Assembly: GCA_964371655.1 (NCBI GenBank)
Contig: CAYJOD010000042.1
Location: forward strand, 1 to 50,774
Length of the DNA stretch: 50,774 nucleotides
Direction of reading: 5' to 3'
Source of the DNA: CAZGSN01 sp964371655
GTDB lineage: Bacteria > Desulfobacterota > Binatia > HRBIN30
Shown here in pieces: positions 24,179 through 32,680 of the stretch (position 1 is its first letter; every line of letters begins with the position of its first letter). Position numbers and translations under genes: made by a program. The notes beneath the pieces are model-generated. The model did no database searches. It was not told the origin of the DNA and was given only the letters and a program-made list of their open reading frames with translations.

Positions 24179-25819
24179 TCATTTCCGTGCCCAGCGCTGC
24201 TTGAGTAGGCGAGTGGCTGCTTGCACTTCGTCGCCGCCAAGCAGCAGAGCGACGCCTCCATAGATCGCCACTCCCAAACCCACCGATCCAAACAAGGTGA
24301 AGGCCCGCAACGGCAAATGCCCGGGCTGCGACCAATCGATCCGGGACGACGTGTACAGCAGCACCGGAATCATGGCGGCCGAGGCCACACCGCTGCGCAA
24401 GAGCGACGGCACGACCGCCGACAGTCCGAGCGCGCCCAAGCGACGGCGTAGCATGATCACGAGCAGGATCAGGTTCACCGTGGCCGCCAGCGACGTCGAC
24501 AGCGCCAGCCCGGCATGACGAAGATCGAATAGCGCCGCGTGTTGGCTGAGCGCGGCGATCACGTCGGCCGTGCGTGATTCGCCCGTCGTCGCCACCGGTC
24601 CCATCAATAGTATGCTCAACGTGCAGTTCGCCACAAACGCCGCCGCCGCGGTTTTCACCGGGGCGCTGGTGTCGTTGAGAGCGTAAAAGGTCGGCACCAG
24701 CAAACGCACCATGGAAACCGACCACAGCCCGACCGCGAAGGCGACGAGGGCTTGCGCACACAGCACGGTCTGGTCGTATCCAAAGGCGCCGCGCTGGAAG
24801 AGGACCGACGTGATCGGCGTCGCCAGGACCATGATGCCAACAGTGGCGGGTAGGACGATGAAGTTGGTCAGCCGAATCGAAAACACCAGGCTGCGTTTGA
24901 GCTCGTCGAGAGCGCCGCGCGCGACTTGAGCCGCGAAGCTTGGAAGCGCGGCGGTGCCGAGGGCGACGGCGAAGATGCCGAGCGGAAACTCGAACACACG
25001 ATCGGCGTACCAGAGATACGACACACTGCCACTGGGAAGCATCGAGGCCAGGATGGTGTCGATCATGATGTTGATCTGGTAGACGGCGGCGCCGAACACC
25101 ATCGGCGCCATCAGCCGCAACGCTCGTCCAACCGCTTCGTGGCGTGGCTCCCACAGCGGCCGGATGCGAATGCCGCGCTTCAGCAGCGGTGGAATTTGCA
25201 TCGCGAGCTGGACGACGCCGCCGATCAGGACGCCGTAGGCCAGGCCCTCGACGGGGACATCCAGGTGCGGACACAGCAACCAGGCGGAGGCGATGATGGC
25301 GATGTTGAGAAATACCGGCGACAGCGCCGGCGCCGCGAAGTGACGCAGGGAGTTCAAGATCCCCGAAGCGAGCGCCACCAGGCTGACCAGAAAGATGTAG
25401 GGGAAGAGCCAGCGCGTCAGTTGCACCGTAAGCTCGAACTTCCCCGCTTCGCCGACGAAGCCGGGGGCAAAGAGACCTGTCCAAAACGGCGCGAAGATAA
25501 TCCCCACCGCCGTGAGGATCGCCAACAGCACCGCCAGCAGGGTCGCCAGCGCTGACGCGGCCCGCACCGCCTCGGCGCGGGTTCGATTGGTGAGATAGTC
25601 GGTGAATACCGGAATGAACGCGGTGCTCATCGCGCCTTCGGCAACGAAGCGGCGCAACAGGTTCGGGATGCGGAAGGCGACGAAGAACGCATCGGCGGCC
25701 ATGCCGGTCCCGAAGTAGTATCCAACCACGGAGTCGCGCACTAAACCGGCGGCGCGACTGAGCAGGGTAAACGCCCCTACCAGACCGGCGGCACGCGCGA
25801 TTTCACGATTCTCGGACAT
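24179..25819 (-). CDS. murJ: Lipid II flippase MurJ (MviN family)
   Basis: The 546-residue protein has the MurJ/MOP layout of about fourteen membrane helices. The N-terminus LLSRAAGLVRDSVVGYYFGTGMAADAFFVAFRIPNLLRRFVAEGAMSTAFIPVF is the family signature, followed by LTRWLFPYIFLVSLVALASGILNSLRHFAAPALSPVFLN and the conserved FP-x-GIFAVALGTAALPSFA. It flips lipid II across the inner membrane for peptidoglycan synthesis. The start MSENREIARAAG is taken at 25819; a GTG four codons upstream is possible. It is monocistronic here and divergent from the histidine kinase gene. Confidence 0.95.
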   Translation of the reverse strand: MSENREIARAAGLVGAFTLLSRAAGLVRDSVVGYYFGTGMAADAFFVAFRIPNLLRRFVAEGAMSTAFIPVFTDYLTNRTRAEAVRAASALATLLAVLLAILTAVGIIFAPFWTGLFAPGFVGEAGKFELTVQLTRWLFPYIFLVSLVALASGILNSLRHFAAPALSPVFLNIAIIASAWLLCPHLDVPVEGLAYGVLIGGVVQLAMQIPPLLKRGIRIRPLWEPRHEAVGRALRLMAPMVFGAAVYQINIMIDTILASMLPSGSVSYLWYADRVFEFPLGIFAVALGTAALPSFAAQVARGALDELKRSLVFSIRLTNFIVLPATVGIMVLATPITSVLFQRGAFGYDQTVLCAQALVAFAVGLWSVSMVRLLVPTFYALNDTSAPVKTAAAAFVANCTLSILLMGPVATTGESRTADVIAALSQHAALFDLRHAGLALSTSLAATVNLILLVIMLRRRLGALGLSAVVPSLLRSGVASAAMIPVLLYTSSRIDWSQPGHLPLRAFTLFGSVGLGVAIYGGVALLLGGDEVQAATRLLKQRWARK

Positions 25820-25997
25820 CGCCGCGCACACTCGACAGGAAGCGCGCGCGAGTCAAGGGTTGTGGCGATCTAGGGCTACGGCAAAGAGAGTGATCAAGGA
25901 CTAGGCGCAGGACTTCAGCCTGCGCCGGTGATTGGCCTCGCATTCCGCTTGCGTGCACTGGCGTGGCCGGTGTAGTTTCTCCCGGCTGCAATGGGGG

Positions 25998-28900
25998 ATG
26001 GGAGGCAACCGCCACCCGCCTAAATCGAGACGCGGTTTCACAAACACGGAGCGGGGTTTGGTCAATCGGAGAGGGACTGGTCTACGACAAACGGTCGGGG
26101 CGCCGCCGTCCACGGATCGTCGCCAACAGCATCAAGCTGAGAAGCAGCTCGATGAGCTGCTGGCACAACAGCGTGCTCTCGTTGAGATCGGCGAGACAGT
26201 CTTGGCTGCCGCCGACGACCTCGACACGGCGATGGATGCCGTGGTGCGCAAGGTCGGACAGGTTCTCGCAGTCGAGTACGTGGCGATCCTCGACCTTACG
26301 CCGAATGAGAAGCGGCTTTCCCTACGCTGGGGAGCGGGCTGGGACGATGGCTTGGTGGGACGAGCAACCATCGCTGCCGACAAACGCTCGCAGGTCGGCT
26401 ACACCCTGCTGCAAGACAACCCCGTCGTGGTCCCTGATCTGCGCGGTGAGGCCCGCTTCCAGGCACCGCCGCTGCTGCGCCGGCATGGAGTCCGCTCCGG
26501 TATCAGCGTCGTCATCCCCGGTGAGCGGCGTCCGTTCGGGGTGTTGGGCGTGCACTCGAAGCAGCCGCGGTCGTTCTACGATCAAGAGGCGACGTTTCTT
26601 CAGTCCGTCGCGCACACGATCGCAGCGGCAGTACGCCGCTCGCGGCTCGCCGCTGCCCTGTCGCAGGCCGCAGCCGCCGGGGTCACTCGCGACGAAAGTT
26701 TCTTCGCAGACCTCGTGGAGCTGCTGGTCAAGAGCTTGGAGTGCGACATCGCCTTCGTCGGCGAGATCGTTGCCAACAACCCAGGGCGCATTGAAACGCT
26801 CGCCGTGAATCGCCGTGGGCGGCGCGTTCGCAATTTTTCCTATGATCTAAGGGGCACACCCTGCGAGAATGTGGTCGGGAAGTCGAGCAGCGTCTACCCC
26901 GAAGATGTGCAGTCTAAGTTTCCAGACGATCCGATGCTGGTCGCCATGGGAGTAGAAGGGTACGTTGGCTGGCCGCTGTCCGACTCTGGCGGCAAGCCCC
27001 TTGGGGTGCTGGTGGCGCTGAGCTGCAGGCAGCTGGCGGAACCTACCTTCGCGCAGGCAATTCTTGAAACGCTGGCAGCGCGCACCGCGGCCGAGGTGGA
27101 GCGGCGGCACGTTGAGCAGGCACTACGGGATAGTCTGGAGAGAAGCCGGCAGTTCATCGAGATGGCGGCGGACGGGATCGTCGTCGTCGACCGCTCGGGT
27201 GCCGTCGTCCTGGTGAACGAGCAATTCGAAACGCTTTTCGGGTATTCTCGTGATGAGGTGATCGGGCGGCTCATCGAGTGGCTTGTGCCCGAGGCGCTAC
27301 GCGCCCAGCACGTCGGCGAGCGCGAGCGTTTCCAGCGCCATCTCGGGCGGCATCGCATGGGGAGGGGCCGCGAGCTTGCCGCTCGTCGCAAGGATGGCAG
27401 CGAATTCTTTGCCGCGATCAACCTCAGTCCTTTTCGAATTGGTAACGAGGTCTTCACCATGGCGACCGTACGCGATGTTACCGCTCGCCATCGTGCGGAA
27501 ATGCAGACGAAGACCCTGCTGGCGATCGCGAACGAGATCAGCGGCGCGATTCCCTTGCCGACGATCCTCGAACGCGTTGAACAGCAGACTGCCGTGGCTC
27601 TGTCTGCTGAGGTTGTCGTTACATTCTATCGCGATTCAGAGGACGGAATGTTCCGCGTCATCTCACAGCACGGCATCCGACCGGAGATCGAGGCCCGAGC
27701 GCTGGCGCTGCGCTTCAGCCTCGAGAGCTTCGACGGCCGGCTGGTGCGTGGCGAGACGATCCTCATCAACGATTTCGCCGAACAATCCTGGTTGGGACAT
27801 GACCTGGTGAAGCAATTCCGACTGCACGCCATGATTGGGGTGCCGTTGAATATGTACGGACAGCACCTCGGGACGCTGGTGGTCTTGCGTTTGACGCCGC
27901 GGCGGCCGTTCGATGCGGGCGACGTAAGCCTGGCGCGTGGCATCGGTCAACAAGTGGTTGTCGCGATCGAGCGCGCCGAGCTGTATCGCGAGAAAGAGGA
28001 GGAGGCGGCGGTGTTGACCGCGGTGGCGCAGGCCAACCAAGAGCTCATCGCTGAGCTCGACACCCCGGAGTTGCTCGATCGATTGTGCCGTGTCGTAACC
28101 CAAGCGTTGGACTGCGATTGCAGTCATACGCTGCTTCGCGACGACGCCTCGGATACGTACCGAGTGGTTGCCAGCCACGGCGATACAGCCGAGCAGTCGC
28201 AATTCCTGCGCTTGCTCTCCGTTCCCGAGAAAATGATGGGCTCGCTGCCGCAATGTTTGCGGCGCGACGGGGTTGTTCAGATCCATCACGCCGACGCCGT
28301 CGGCCGAGGCGCCGCGTTAGCGGGCGAAGTTGGCATCCTCCATGCGCTTTATTTTCCGCTCTATCGCGACGGGCAGCTAACCGCACTGCAGTCGGCCGGG
28401 CTGCGTGGTGGGCGCAATCGCTTCTCGATCACGGACGAGCGCATCGCTCGCGGCATCTCGCAGATCGCCTCGGTGGCGTTGCAGAACGCCAGGCTCGTCG
28501 GGGACCTGGAGAGAGCCAATCGGGTCAAATCGGACTTCGTCGCGACCATGTCGCACGAGTTGCGAACGCCGCTGAACATCATCCTCGGATACAGCAACCT
28601 GCTCCTCGACGGCGAATTCGGCGGCCTCAAGTTCGAGCAGCACGACGCTCTTGAACGACTCGATCGCAGCGCCCGCGATCTCACCGCGATGATTCATGCC
28701 ACGCTCGATCTGAGTCGCCTCGATCGTGGCCGCGTGCCGCTCATGATCGAGGAGGTACGGCTCGATGACCTGATGCGCGAAATCGAGGTGGAGACGGGGG
28801 ACCTGCACCAGGGTCGCGAATTCGAATTTGGGTGGACGATCGCTGTCGACGTGCGTGTCCTGCGCACGGATCGGATCAAGCTCAAGATGATGCTGCGCAA

Positions 28901-29234
28901 CCTCGTCAGCAACGCGCTCAAGTTCACGTCTCGCGGCATGGTTCACGTCGATGCCTACGCCGAGCGCGGTGGCGTCGTCATTTGTGTCAAGGACACCGGC
29001 GCCGGCATTTCACCGGATCAGATCGAGACGATCTTTGAACCCTTTCAGCAAGGAGACGCCGCACAGGACGGTCGCCACAGAGGTGTCGGCCTGGGTCTCT
29101 ACATCGCTCGGCGTATGGTCGATCTCCTGCACGGAACCCTTGCCGTCGATAGCGAGCACGGCCGTGGCTCCACCTTCCGGGCGTGGTTGCCTGCGGACGA
29201 ATCATCGTTTCGCCCCTCCGAGCCTCGCCCCTGA
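25998..29234 (+). CDS. Sensor histidine kinase with four GAF domains and one PAS domain
   Basis: The 1078-residue protein has no membrane helix and is probably a cytoplasmic sensor. Domains in order: GAF (about 60-214), GAF (234-371), PAS (382-503, FIEMAADGIVVVDRSGAVVLVNEQFETLFGYSRDEVIG), GAF (505-658), GAF (675-835), HisKA (843-915) with phospho-acceptor His853 in ATMSHELRTPLN, and HATPase (954-1068) with NLVSNALKFT, DTGAGIS and GVGLGLYIA boxes. There is no receiver domain and no response regulator gene nearby, so it is an orphan kinase. The N-terminus is uncertain: 25998 is the first ATG in a frame open from a TTG at 25932, and the domain-like sequence begins only near residue 50. Confidence 0.88.
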   Translation: MGGNRHPPKSRRGFTNTERGLVNRRGTGLRQTVGAPPSTDRRQQHQAEKQLDELLAQQRALVEIGETVLAAADDLDTAMDAVVRKVGQVLAVEYVAILDLTPNEKRLSLRWGAGWDDGLVGRATIAADKRSQVGYTLLQDNPVVVPDLRGEARFQAPPLLRRHGVRSGISVVIPGERRPFGVLGVHSKQPRSFYDQEATFLQSVAHTIAAAVRRSRLAAALSQAAAAGVTRDESFFADLVELLVKSLECDIAFVGEIVANNPGRIETLAVNRRGRRVRNFSYDLRGTPCENVVGKSSSVYPEDVQSKFPDDPMLVAMGVEGYVGWPLSDSGGKPLGVLVALSCRQLAEPTFAQAILETLAARTAAEVERRHVEQALRDSLERSRQFIEMAADGIVVVDRSGAVVLVNEQFETLFGYSRDEVIGRLIEWLVPEALRAQHVGERERFQRHLGRHRMGRGRELAARRKDGSEFFAAINLSPFRIGNEVFTMATVRDVTARHRAEMQTKTLLAIANEISGAIPLPTILERVEQQTAVALSAEVVVTFYRDSEDGMFRVISQHGIRPEIEARALALRFSLESFDGRLVRGETILINDFAEQSWLGHDLVKQFRLHAMIGVPLNMYGQHLGTLVVLRLTPRRPFDAGDVSLARGIGQQVVVAIERAELYREKEEEAAVLTAVAQANQELIAELDTPELLDRLCRVVTQALDCDCSHTLLRDDASDTYRVVASHGDTAEQSQFLRLLSVPEKMMGSLPQCLRRDGVVQIHHADAVGRGAALAGEVGILHALYFPLYRDGQLTALQSAGLRGGRNRFSITDERIARGISQIASVALQNARLVGDLERANRVKSDFVATMSHELRTPLNIILGYSNLLLDGEFGGLKFEQHDALERLDRSARDLTAMIHATLDLSRLDRGRVPLMIEEVRLDDLMREIEVETGDLHQGREFEFGWTIAVDVRVLRTDRIKLKMMLRNLVSNALKFTSRGMVHVDAYAERGGVVICVKDTGAGISPDQIETIFEPFQQGDAAQDGRHRGVGLGLYIARRMVDLLHGTLAVDSEHGRGSTFRAWLPADESSFRPSEPRP

Positions 29235-29383
29235 GTGAGCCCGTTGTCATGCAGCCGCCGGCGCATGGCATGCCGTACACCGGCAATCTCCAAACGCCCC
29301 ACCACGTGCCCCTGCCCGCGTTGATTCGCCGCGGCGGCGCTGGTAGGCATCACGCGCCTTCATCGTGATCGCAAGGAGACCTC

Positions 29384-30493
29384 GTGGCTGCACGCAAGAC
29401 CCGACTGCATAACCATCCGCGCATTGCCCCGAAGCGGATCAACTCCAAGATTTCGATCACCGAGTTGGTGGATCAGACCTTTCTCGCTTACAACGCGGCG
29501 CGGTTGCGCGAGGCCTGTCAGCTGTTCGTGCGCCGCATGCTGGACAACGATGTCACGATCGGAGTCAGCCTTACCGGTGCGATGACTCCGGCCGGTGTCG
29601 GCATTGCCGCCCTGATCCCCCTGATCGAAGCCGGGTTCATCGACTGGATGATCAGCACCGGCGCCAATCTCTACCACGACACTCACTTCGGTATCGGCCT
29701 CAACCTGCACGTGGGCACGCCGTTTGCCGATGACATCAAGCTGCGCCAGCAGGGCATCGTTCGCATCTACGACATCTTTTTCGATTACGAAGTATTGCTG
29801 AAGACCGACGCCTTCTTCCGTAAGGTGATCGCGGCGCCGGAGTTTCAGAAGCCGATGAGCAGCGCCGAGTTCCATTATCGGGTTGGAGCCTACGTGCACG
29901 CGCGCGAGAAAGCCCTCGGGCAAAAGAGCTGCTCGCTGCTGTCGGTGGCGCACGAGCAGGCGCTGCCGATCTACACTTCATCTCCGGGGGATAGCTCGAT
30001 CGGCATGAACGTCGCGGCCATGGCTCTTACCGGGAACAAGCTTGCCTTCGATGTGTGCGCCGATGTGAATGAAACGGCGGCTCTGGTGCTGGCGGCGAAG
30101 CGCTCGGGTGGCAAGAGCGCCGTGATGATCATCGGTGGCGGGTCGCCGAAGAACTTCATGCTGCAGACCGAGCCGCAGATCCAGGAAGTGCTGGGGATCG
30201 CAGAAAAGGGGCACGACTACTTCTTGCAGATCACCGATGCGCGACCCGATACCGGCGGCCTTTCCGGTGCCACACCGGGCGAGGCGGTGAGCTGGGGGAA
30301 GGTCGATCCGGACAAGCTGCCGGGTACCGTCGTCTGCTACCTCGACGGCACCGTCGCGCTGCCGATTCTTACCGCGTACGCGCTCGCCAACCACAAGCCA
30401 CGTAAGCCCAAGCGCTTGTATGAGCGCCGCGAGCAGATGATGGCCGACCTGATGAATCAGTATCAGAAAGTCCGCAAGGCGGGTAAGCGCTAG
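29384..30493 (+). CDS. Deoxyhypusine synthase-like protein
   Basis: The 369-residue protein is a full-length deoxyhypusine-synthase homologue: VSLTGAMTPAGVG, WMISTGANLYHDTH, YTSSPGDSSIGMNVAA and the C-terminal EAVSWGKV, whose Lys306 matches the catalytic lysine of the eukaryotic enzyme. In eukaryotes and archaea the enzyme moves an aminobutyl group from spermidine to eIF5A; bacteria lack eIF5A, and several bacterial homologues are homospermidine synthases or of unknown role. AAGGAG precedes a GTG start. It is followed after 29 bases by a CysQ-like phosphatase, so the two may be cotranscribed. Confidence 0.85.
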   Translation: MAARKTRLHNHPRIAPKRINSKISITELVDQTFLAYNAARLREACQLFVRRMLDNDVTIGVSLTGAMTPAGVGIAALIPLIEAGFIDWMISTGANLYHDTHFGIGLNLHVGTPFADDIKLRQQGIVRIYDIFFDYEVLLKTDAFFRKVIAAPEFQKPMSSAEFHYRVGAYVHAREKALGQKSCSLLSVAHEQALPIYTSSPGDSSIGMNVAAMALTGNKLAFDVCADVNETAALVLAAKRSGGKSAVMIIGGGSPKNFMLQTEPQIQEVLGIAEKGHDYFLQITDARPDTGGLSGATPGEAVSWGKVDPDKLPGTVVCYLDGTVALPILTAYALANHKPRKPKRLYERREQMMADLMNQYQKVRKAGKR

Positions 30494-30522
30494 GCTTGCC
30501 CGCAGCGCTCACGGAGAAACCA

Positions 30523-31320
30523 ATGCCTCTCGAACACGAGCTCGCCGTCGCCGTTGCCGCCGCACGTAGTGCCGGTGCGATCGTGCGGCGTTGGTACGAT
30601 GGCGCCTACACCGTCAGCAAGAAGGACAACAAGAGCCCGGTGACGGAAGCCGACATCGAGGCCAACGACGCCATCCAGACAGAGATCGCCAAAGCCTTTC
30701 CTCACGACGGTTGGCTGTCGGAGGAAACGCGTGACTCGGCAGAGCGCCTGGACAAGCGCCGCGTTTGGATCGTCGATCCGCTCGACGGCACCAAGGAGTT
30801 CGTCAACCACATTCCCGAGTTTGCCGTGTGCATCGGTCTAGTCGAGGACGGCGCGCCGATCCTCGGTGTCGAGTACAATCCGGTGCGCGAGGAGTTGTTT
30901 GCCGCGGCACGCGGACGCGGCGCGACCTTGAATGGCCAATCGGTTTCGGTGAGCGCGACCGCGGCTCTGACCGCGGCGCGCGTTCTAGCGAGCCGTTCGG
31001 AAGACAAGCGCGGCGAGTGGGATGAGTTCCGCACCGACATGCGTGTCGAGCTCACCGGCAGCGTCGCCTACAAGCTGGCGCTCATCGCTGCCGGGCGCGC
31101 CGACGCCACCTTCAGCCTGACGCCCAAGAACGAATGGGACGTGTGCGCTGGCGCCGCGCTCATCCTCGAAGCCGGCGGGCGCATGACCGACCGCTACGGT
31201 AAGCCGCTGCGCTTCAATCAAGCCAAGACCAAGCTGCCGGGTCTGATCGCGTGCAACGCCGCGCTCTACGGGCCGATCACCGAGTTACTCAAGCAGCGCG
31301 GGCATTGGAGTGAAGCGTGA
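30523..31320 (+). CDS. Inositol monophosphatase/CysQ-like 3'(2'),5'-bisphosphate nucleotidase
   Basis: A 265-residue protein of the Li-sensitive, Mg-dependent phosphatase superfamily: KSPVTEADIEAND, GWLSEET, the metal motif WIVDPLDGTKEFV and NEWDVCAGAALILEAGG. The GTKEFV version of the second motif is typical of CysQ, which hydrolyses 3'-phosphoadenosine 5'-phosphate, rather than of inositol phosphatases (GTxNFV). ACGGAGA gives a good site for the ATG at 30523; the frame is open from 30496. The last codons and stop lie inside the first copy of a 36-bp direct repeat. Confidence 0.85.
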   Translation: MPLEHELAVAVAAARSAGAIVRRWYDGAYTVSKKDNKSPVTEADIEANDAIQTEIAKAFPHDGWLSEETRDSAERLDKRRVWIVDPLDGTKEFVNHIPEFAVCIGLVEDGAPILGVEYNPVREELFAAARGRGATLNGQSVSVSATAALTAARVLASRSEDKRGEWDEFRTDMRVELTGSVAYKLALIAAGRADATFSLTPKNEWDVCAGAALILEAGGRMTDRYGKPLRFNQAKTKLPGLIACNAALYGPITELLKQRGHWSEA

Positions 31321-31345
31321 TGTCTCGATACGCGCCCATTGGTCG
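31310..31345 (+). repeat. 36-bp direct repeat, copy 1
   Basis: GTGAAGCGTGATGTCTCGAT and the next 16 bases are identical to 36082-36117, and partial identity runs on for about 12 bases (ACCTGAA). This copy includes the stop of the CysQ-like gene. The two copies bound the accessory block of about 4.7 kb. Confidence 0.85.
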
Positions 31346-31398
31346 GTAACCTGAAATTCGGCTTCAGCCCGAACAACTCAGTGACTCGGATAGAACCG

Positions 31399-31531
31399 CG
31401 GATGGACACTGATGAACGCGGATACGACAAGCCAGAAACCGGACATGCGGGGATTCAGACGATGAATCCGTCCGGACAAAATCGATACGCTTCGATACGA
31501 AGTGTTTCCCTTCCGAATCCGTGTCCATCCG
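31399..31531. repeat. MITE-like element A, copy 1
   Basis: CGGATGGACAC (31399-31409) and GTGTCCATCCG (31521-31531) are inverted ends. The interior, including GGACAAAAT-GATACGCTTCGA, is closely similar to a second copy at 50511-50650, so this is a repeated element. No protein is encoded. Confidence 0.75.
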
Positions 31532-31589
31532 TGTAACAAACGTTTATTGTCGGCGCGCGAAGAGTTCCGAGTTGCGACTGCAAGGCCAG

Positions 31590-31723
31590 CTCCCCTCGCC
31601 CGCATTACTTGCGGGAGAGGGTTAGGGTGAGGGAACCGAGGCGGCGGGGATGGGTGGAGCGCAGCGTCGAGGAGAAGGTGGATCCCTCACCCCCGCCCTC
31701 TCCCGCGGTGATGCGGGAGAGGG
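31590..31723. repeat. Inverted pair of GGGAGAGGGTTAGGG-type hairpins
   Basis: CTCCCCTCGCCCGCA against TGCGGGAGAGGG then TTAGGGTGAGGG (31590-31633), and in the opposite direction CCCTCACCCCCGCCCTCTCC followed by CGCGGTGATGCGGGAGAGGG (31684-31723). Together they are two opposed copies of the dispersed hairpin family also seen at 9454 and 15551. The rest of 31532-31925 holds no gene I can support. Confidence 0.7.
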
Positions 31724-31925
31724 GGTGCTTCCGAACCCCGACGCTGCTTGGGTTGCGTGCGTCAGCTCGCGCTGGGTCATCTGAGTCACCGGCGGATCTT
31801 GTCTTCGTGCTTTAGGGCGAGACTTGGTTCCGGCCGACGGCCGGGTTGGGTTCATCCGTGGATTACTGACCCGTCCGGGATTCACTACAAGCGCACCTTC
31901 GTCCGCCGATGCCGCAGTGCTGGGC

Positions 31926-32282
31926 TCACGCGCGGCTCAGGTAGTTCTCCGGAACAAAGACGTTGCGGCAGCGAAACGCCGGTGGAGACTCGAGCATGAG
32001 GCGCACCCGCAGAGCAAAGCCGCGTGCCGGAAATGCAAAGAATGGCTGCGGACTGTTTGTCCGGCCGACCCACGCCGGCGGCGGCATGGAGACTTCACGG
32101 CACAAGGCGCTGACCACCGCGGCGATGAGCCCCTCCGCGGCACCACACGCATCCGGGCCTTTAGAGATCATCGCCCAGCGCTGATCACGCGTCGTGCGTC
32201 GAAACTCGTCGACGAACGCGTTGATCGACCGCTGCATTGGGCCCAGGGCTCGATCTTGGGTCAACACATCCTGGACGGTCAT
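31926..32282 (-). CDS. Small protein of a nucleotidyltransferase two-gene module
   Basis: A 118-residue protein: INAFVDEFRRTTRDQRWAMISKGPD ... GLIAAVVSALCREVSMPPPAWV ... ARGFALRVRLMLESPPAFRCRNVFVPENYLSRA. The ending (ES-P-x-FR-R-N-[IV]FV-x-N-x-LSRA) is a pattern I know from small uncharacterised proteins encoded directly after nucleotidyltransferase-fold genes, probably toxin-antitoxin partners. The ATG overlaps by four bases the stop of the upstream, decayed nucleotidyltransferase frame. The reading frame itself is intact. Function unknown. Confidence 0.6.
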   Translation of the reverse strand: MTVQDVLTQDRALGPMQRSINAFVDEFRRTTRDQRWAMISKGPDACGAAEGLIAAVVSALCREVSMPPPAWVGRTNSPQPFFAFPARGFALRVRLMLESPPAFRCRNVFVPENYLSRA

Positions 32283-32680
32283 TCAAATAACTCCTCGAGC
32301 AGCAGGCGGACCCGCACTGGTTTACGAATCTCCGGGATCGTCGCGTGGCGCGAAGATTTTCGAACGCGTATCGCATATGGCATATCGCGTATCGTCGGAC
32401 CGCACTTCTGTTTTCCGAGCGATACGCGACCAGCGATTCGCGATATGCGAAGCGCGGCAATTTGGTTGCGGCCAGTGGGCCGCGCTGACAAGCGTTCCTC
32501 CGGAAAGAACTGGAGCACAACCTGTAAAATCTCGGTGCTCGAGCGTAGGTGCAGAGAGCTCGCCAGAAAGCGGATATCCGCCGCATCCTCTGCTGGCTGA
32601 GTGGCGTTGCCGACCCTCAACGGCACGCGAGATTGTTGCGGCCCCGTGCACACGTCAAGTTCGGCGGCGAGGCGTAACAA
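32279..32680 (-). pseudogene. 5'-truncated nucleotidyltransferase gene with in-frame palindromic insertion
   Basis: From about residue 30 the frame reads AEDAADIRFLASSLHLRSST-EILQVVLQFFPEERLSAR and ends RVRLLLEELFE. Joined together these match the usual C-terminus of nucleotidyltransferase-like proteins of toxin-antitoxin pairs (D-x-D-I-x-FL ... YYPxER-x-PR-x-R-xx-EE-F). About 50 foreign residues (69-121) separate the two parts; in DNA they are a palindrome-rich segment at about 32340-32460. The N-terminal catalytic part is missing, because the preceding gene ends inside the frame. I call it a remnant, although the coupling ATGA to the 118-residue gene is still present. Confidence 0.6.
32341..32462. 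repeat. Palindromic element inserted in the nucleotidyltransferase remnant
   Basis: CGCGTATCGCATATGGCATA (32366-32385) with CGCGTATCG-TCGG (32386-32398) faces CCGAGCGATACGCG (32416-32429) and GATTCGCGATATGCG (32434-32449). The arms form an imperfect hairpin about 85 bases long. The segment keeps the frame open and adds roughly 50 codons. Confidence 0.6.
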
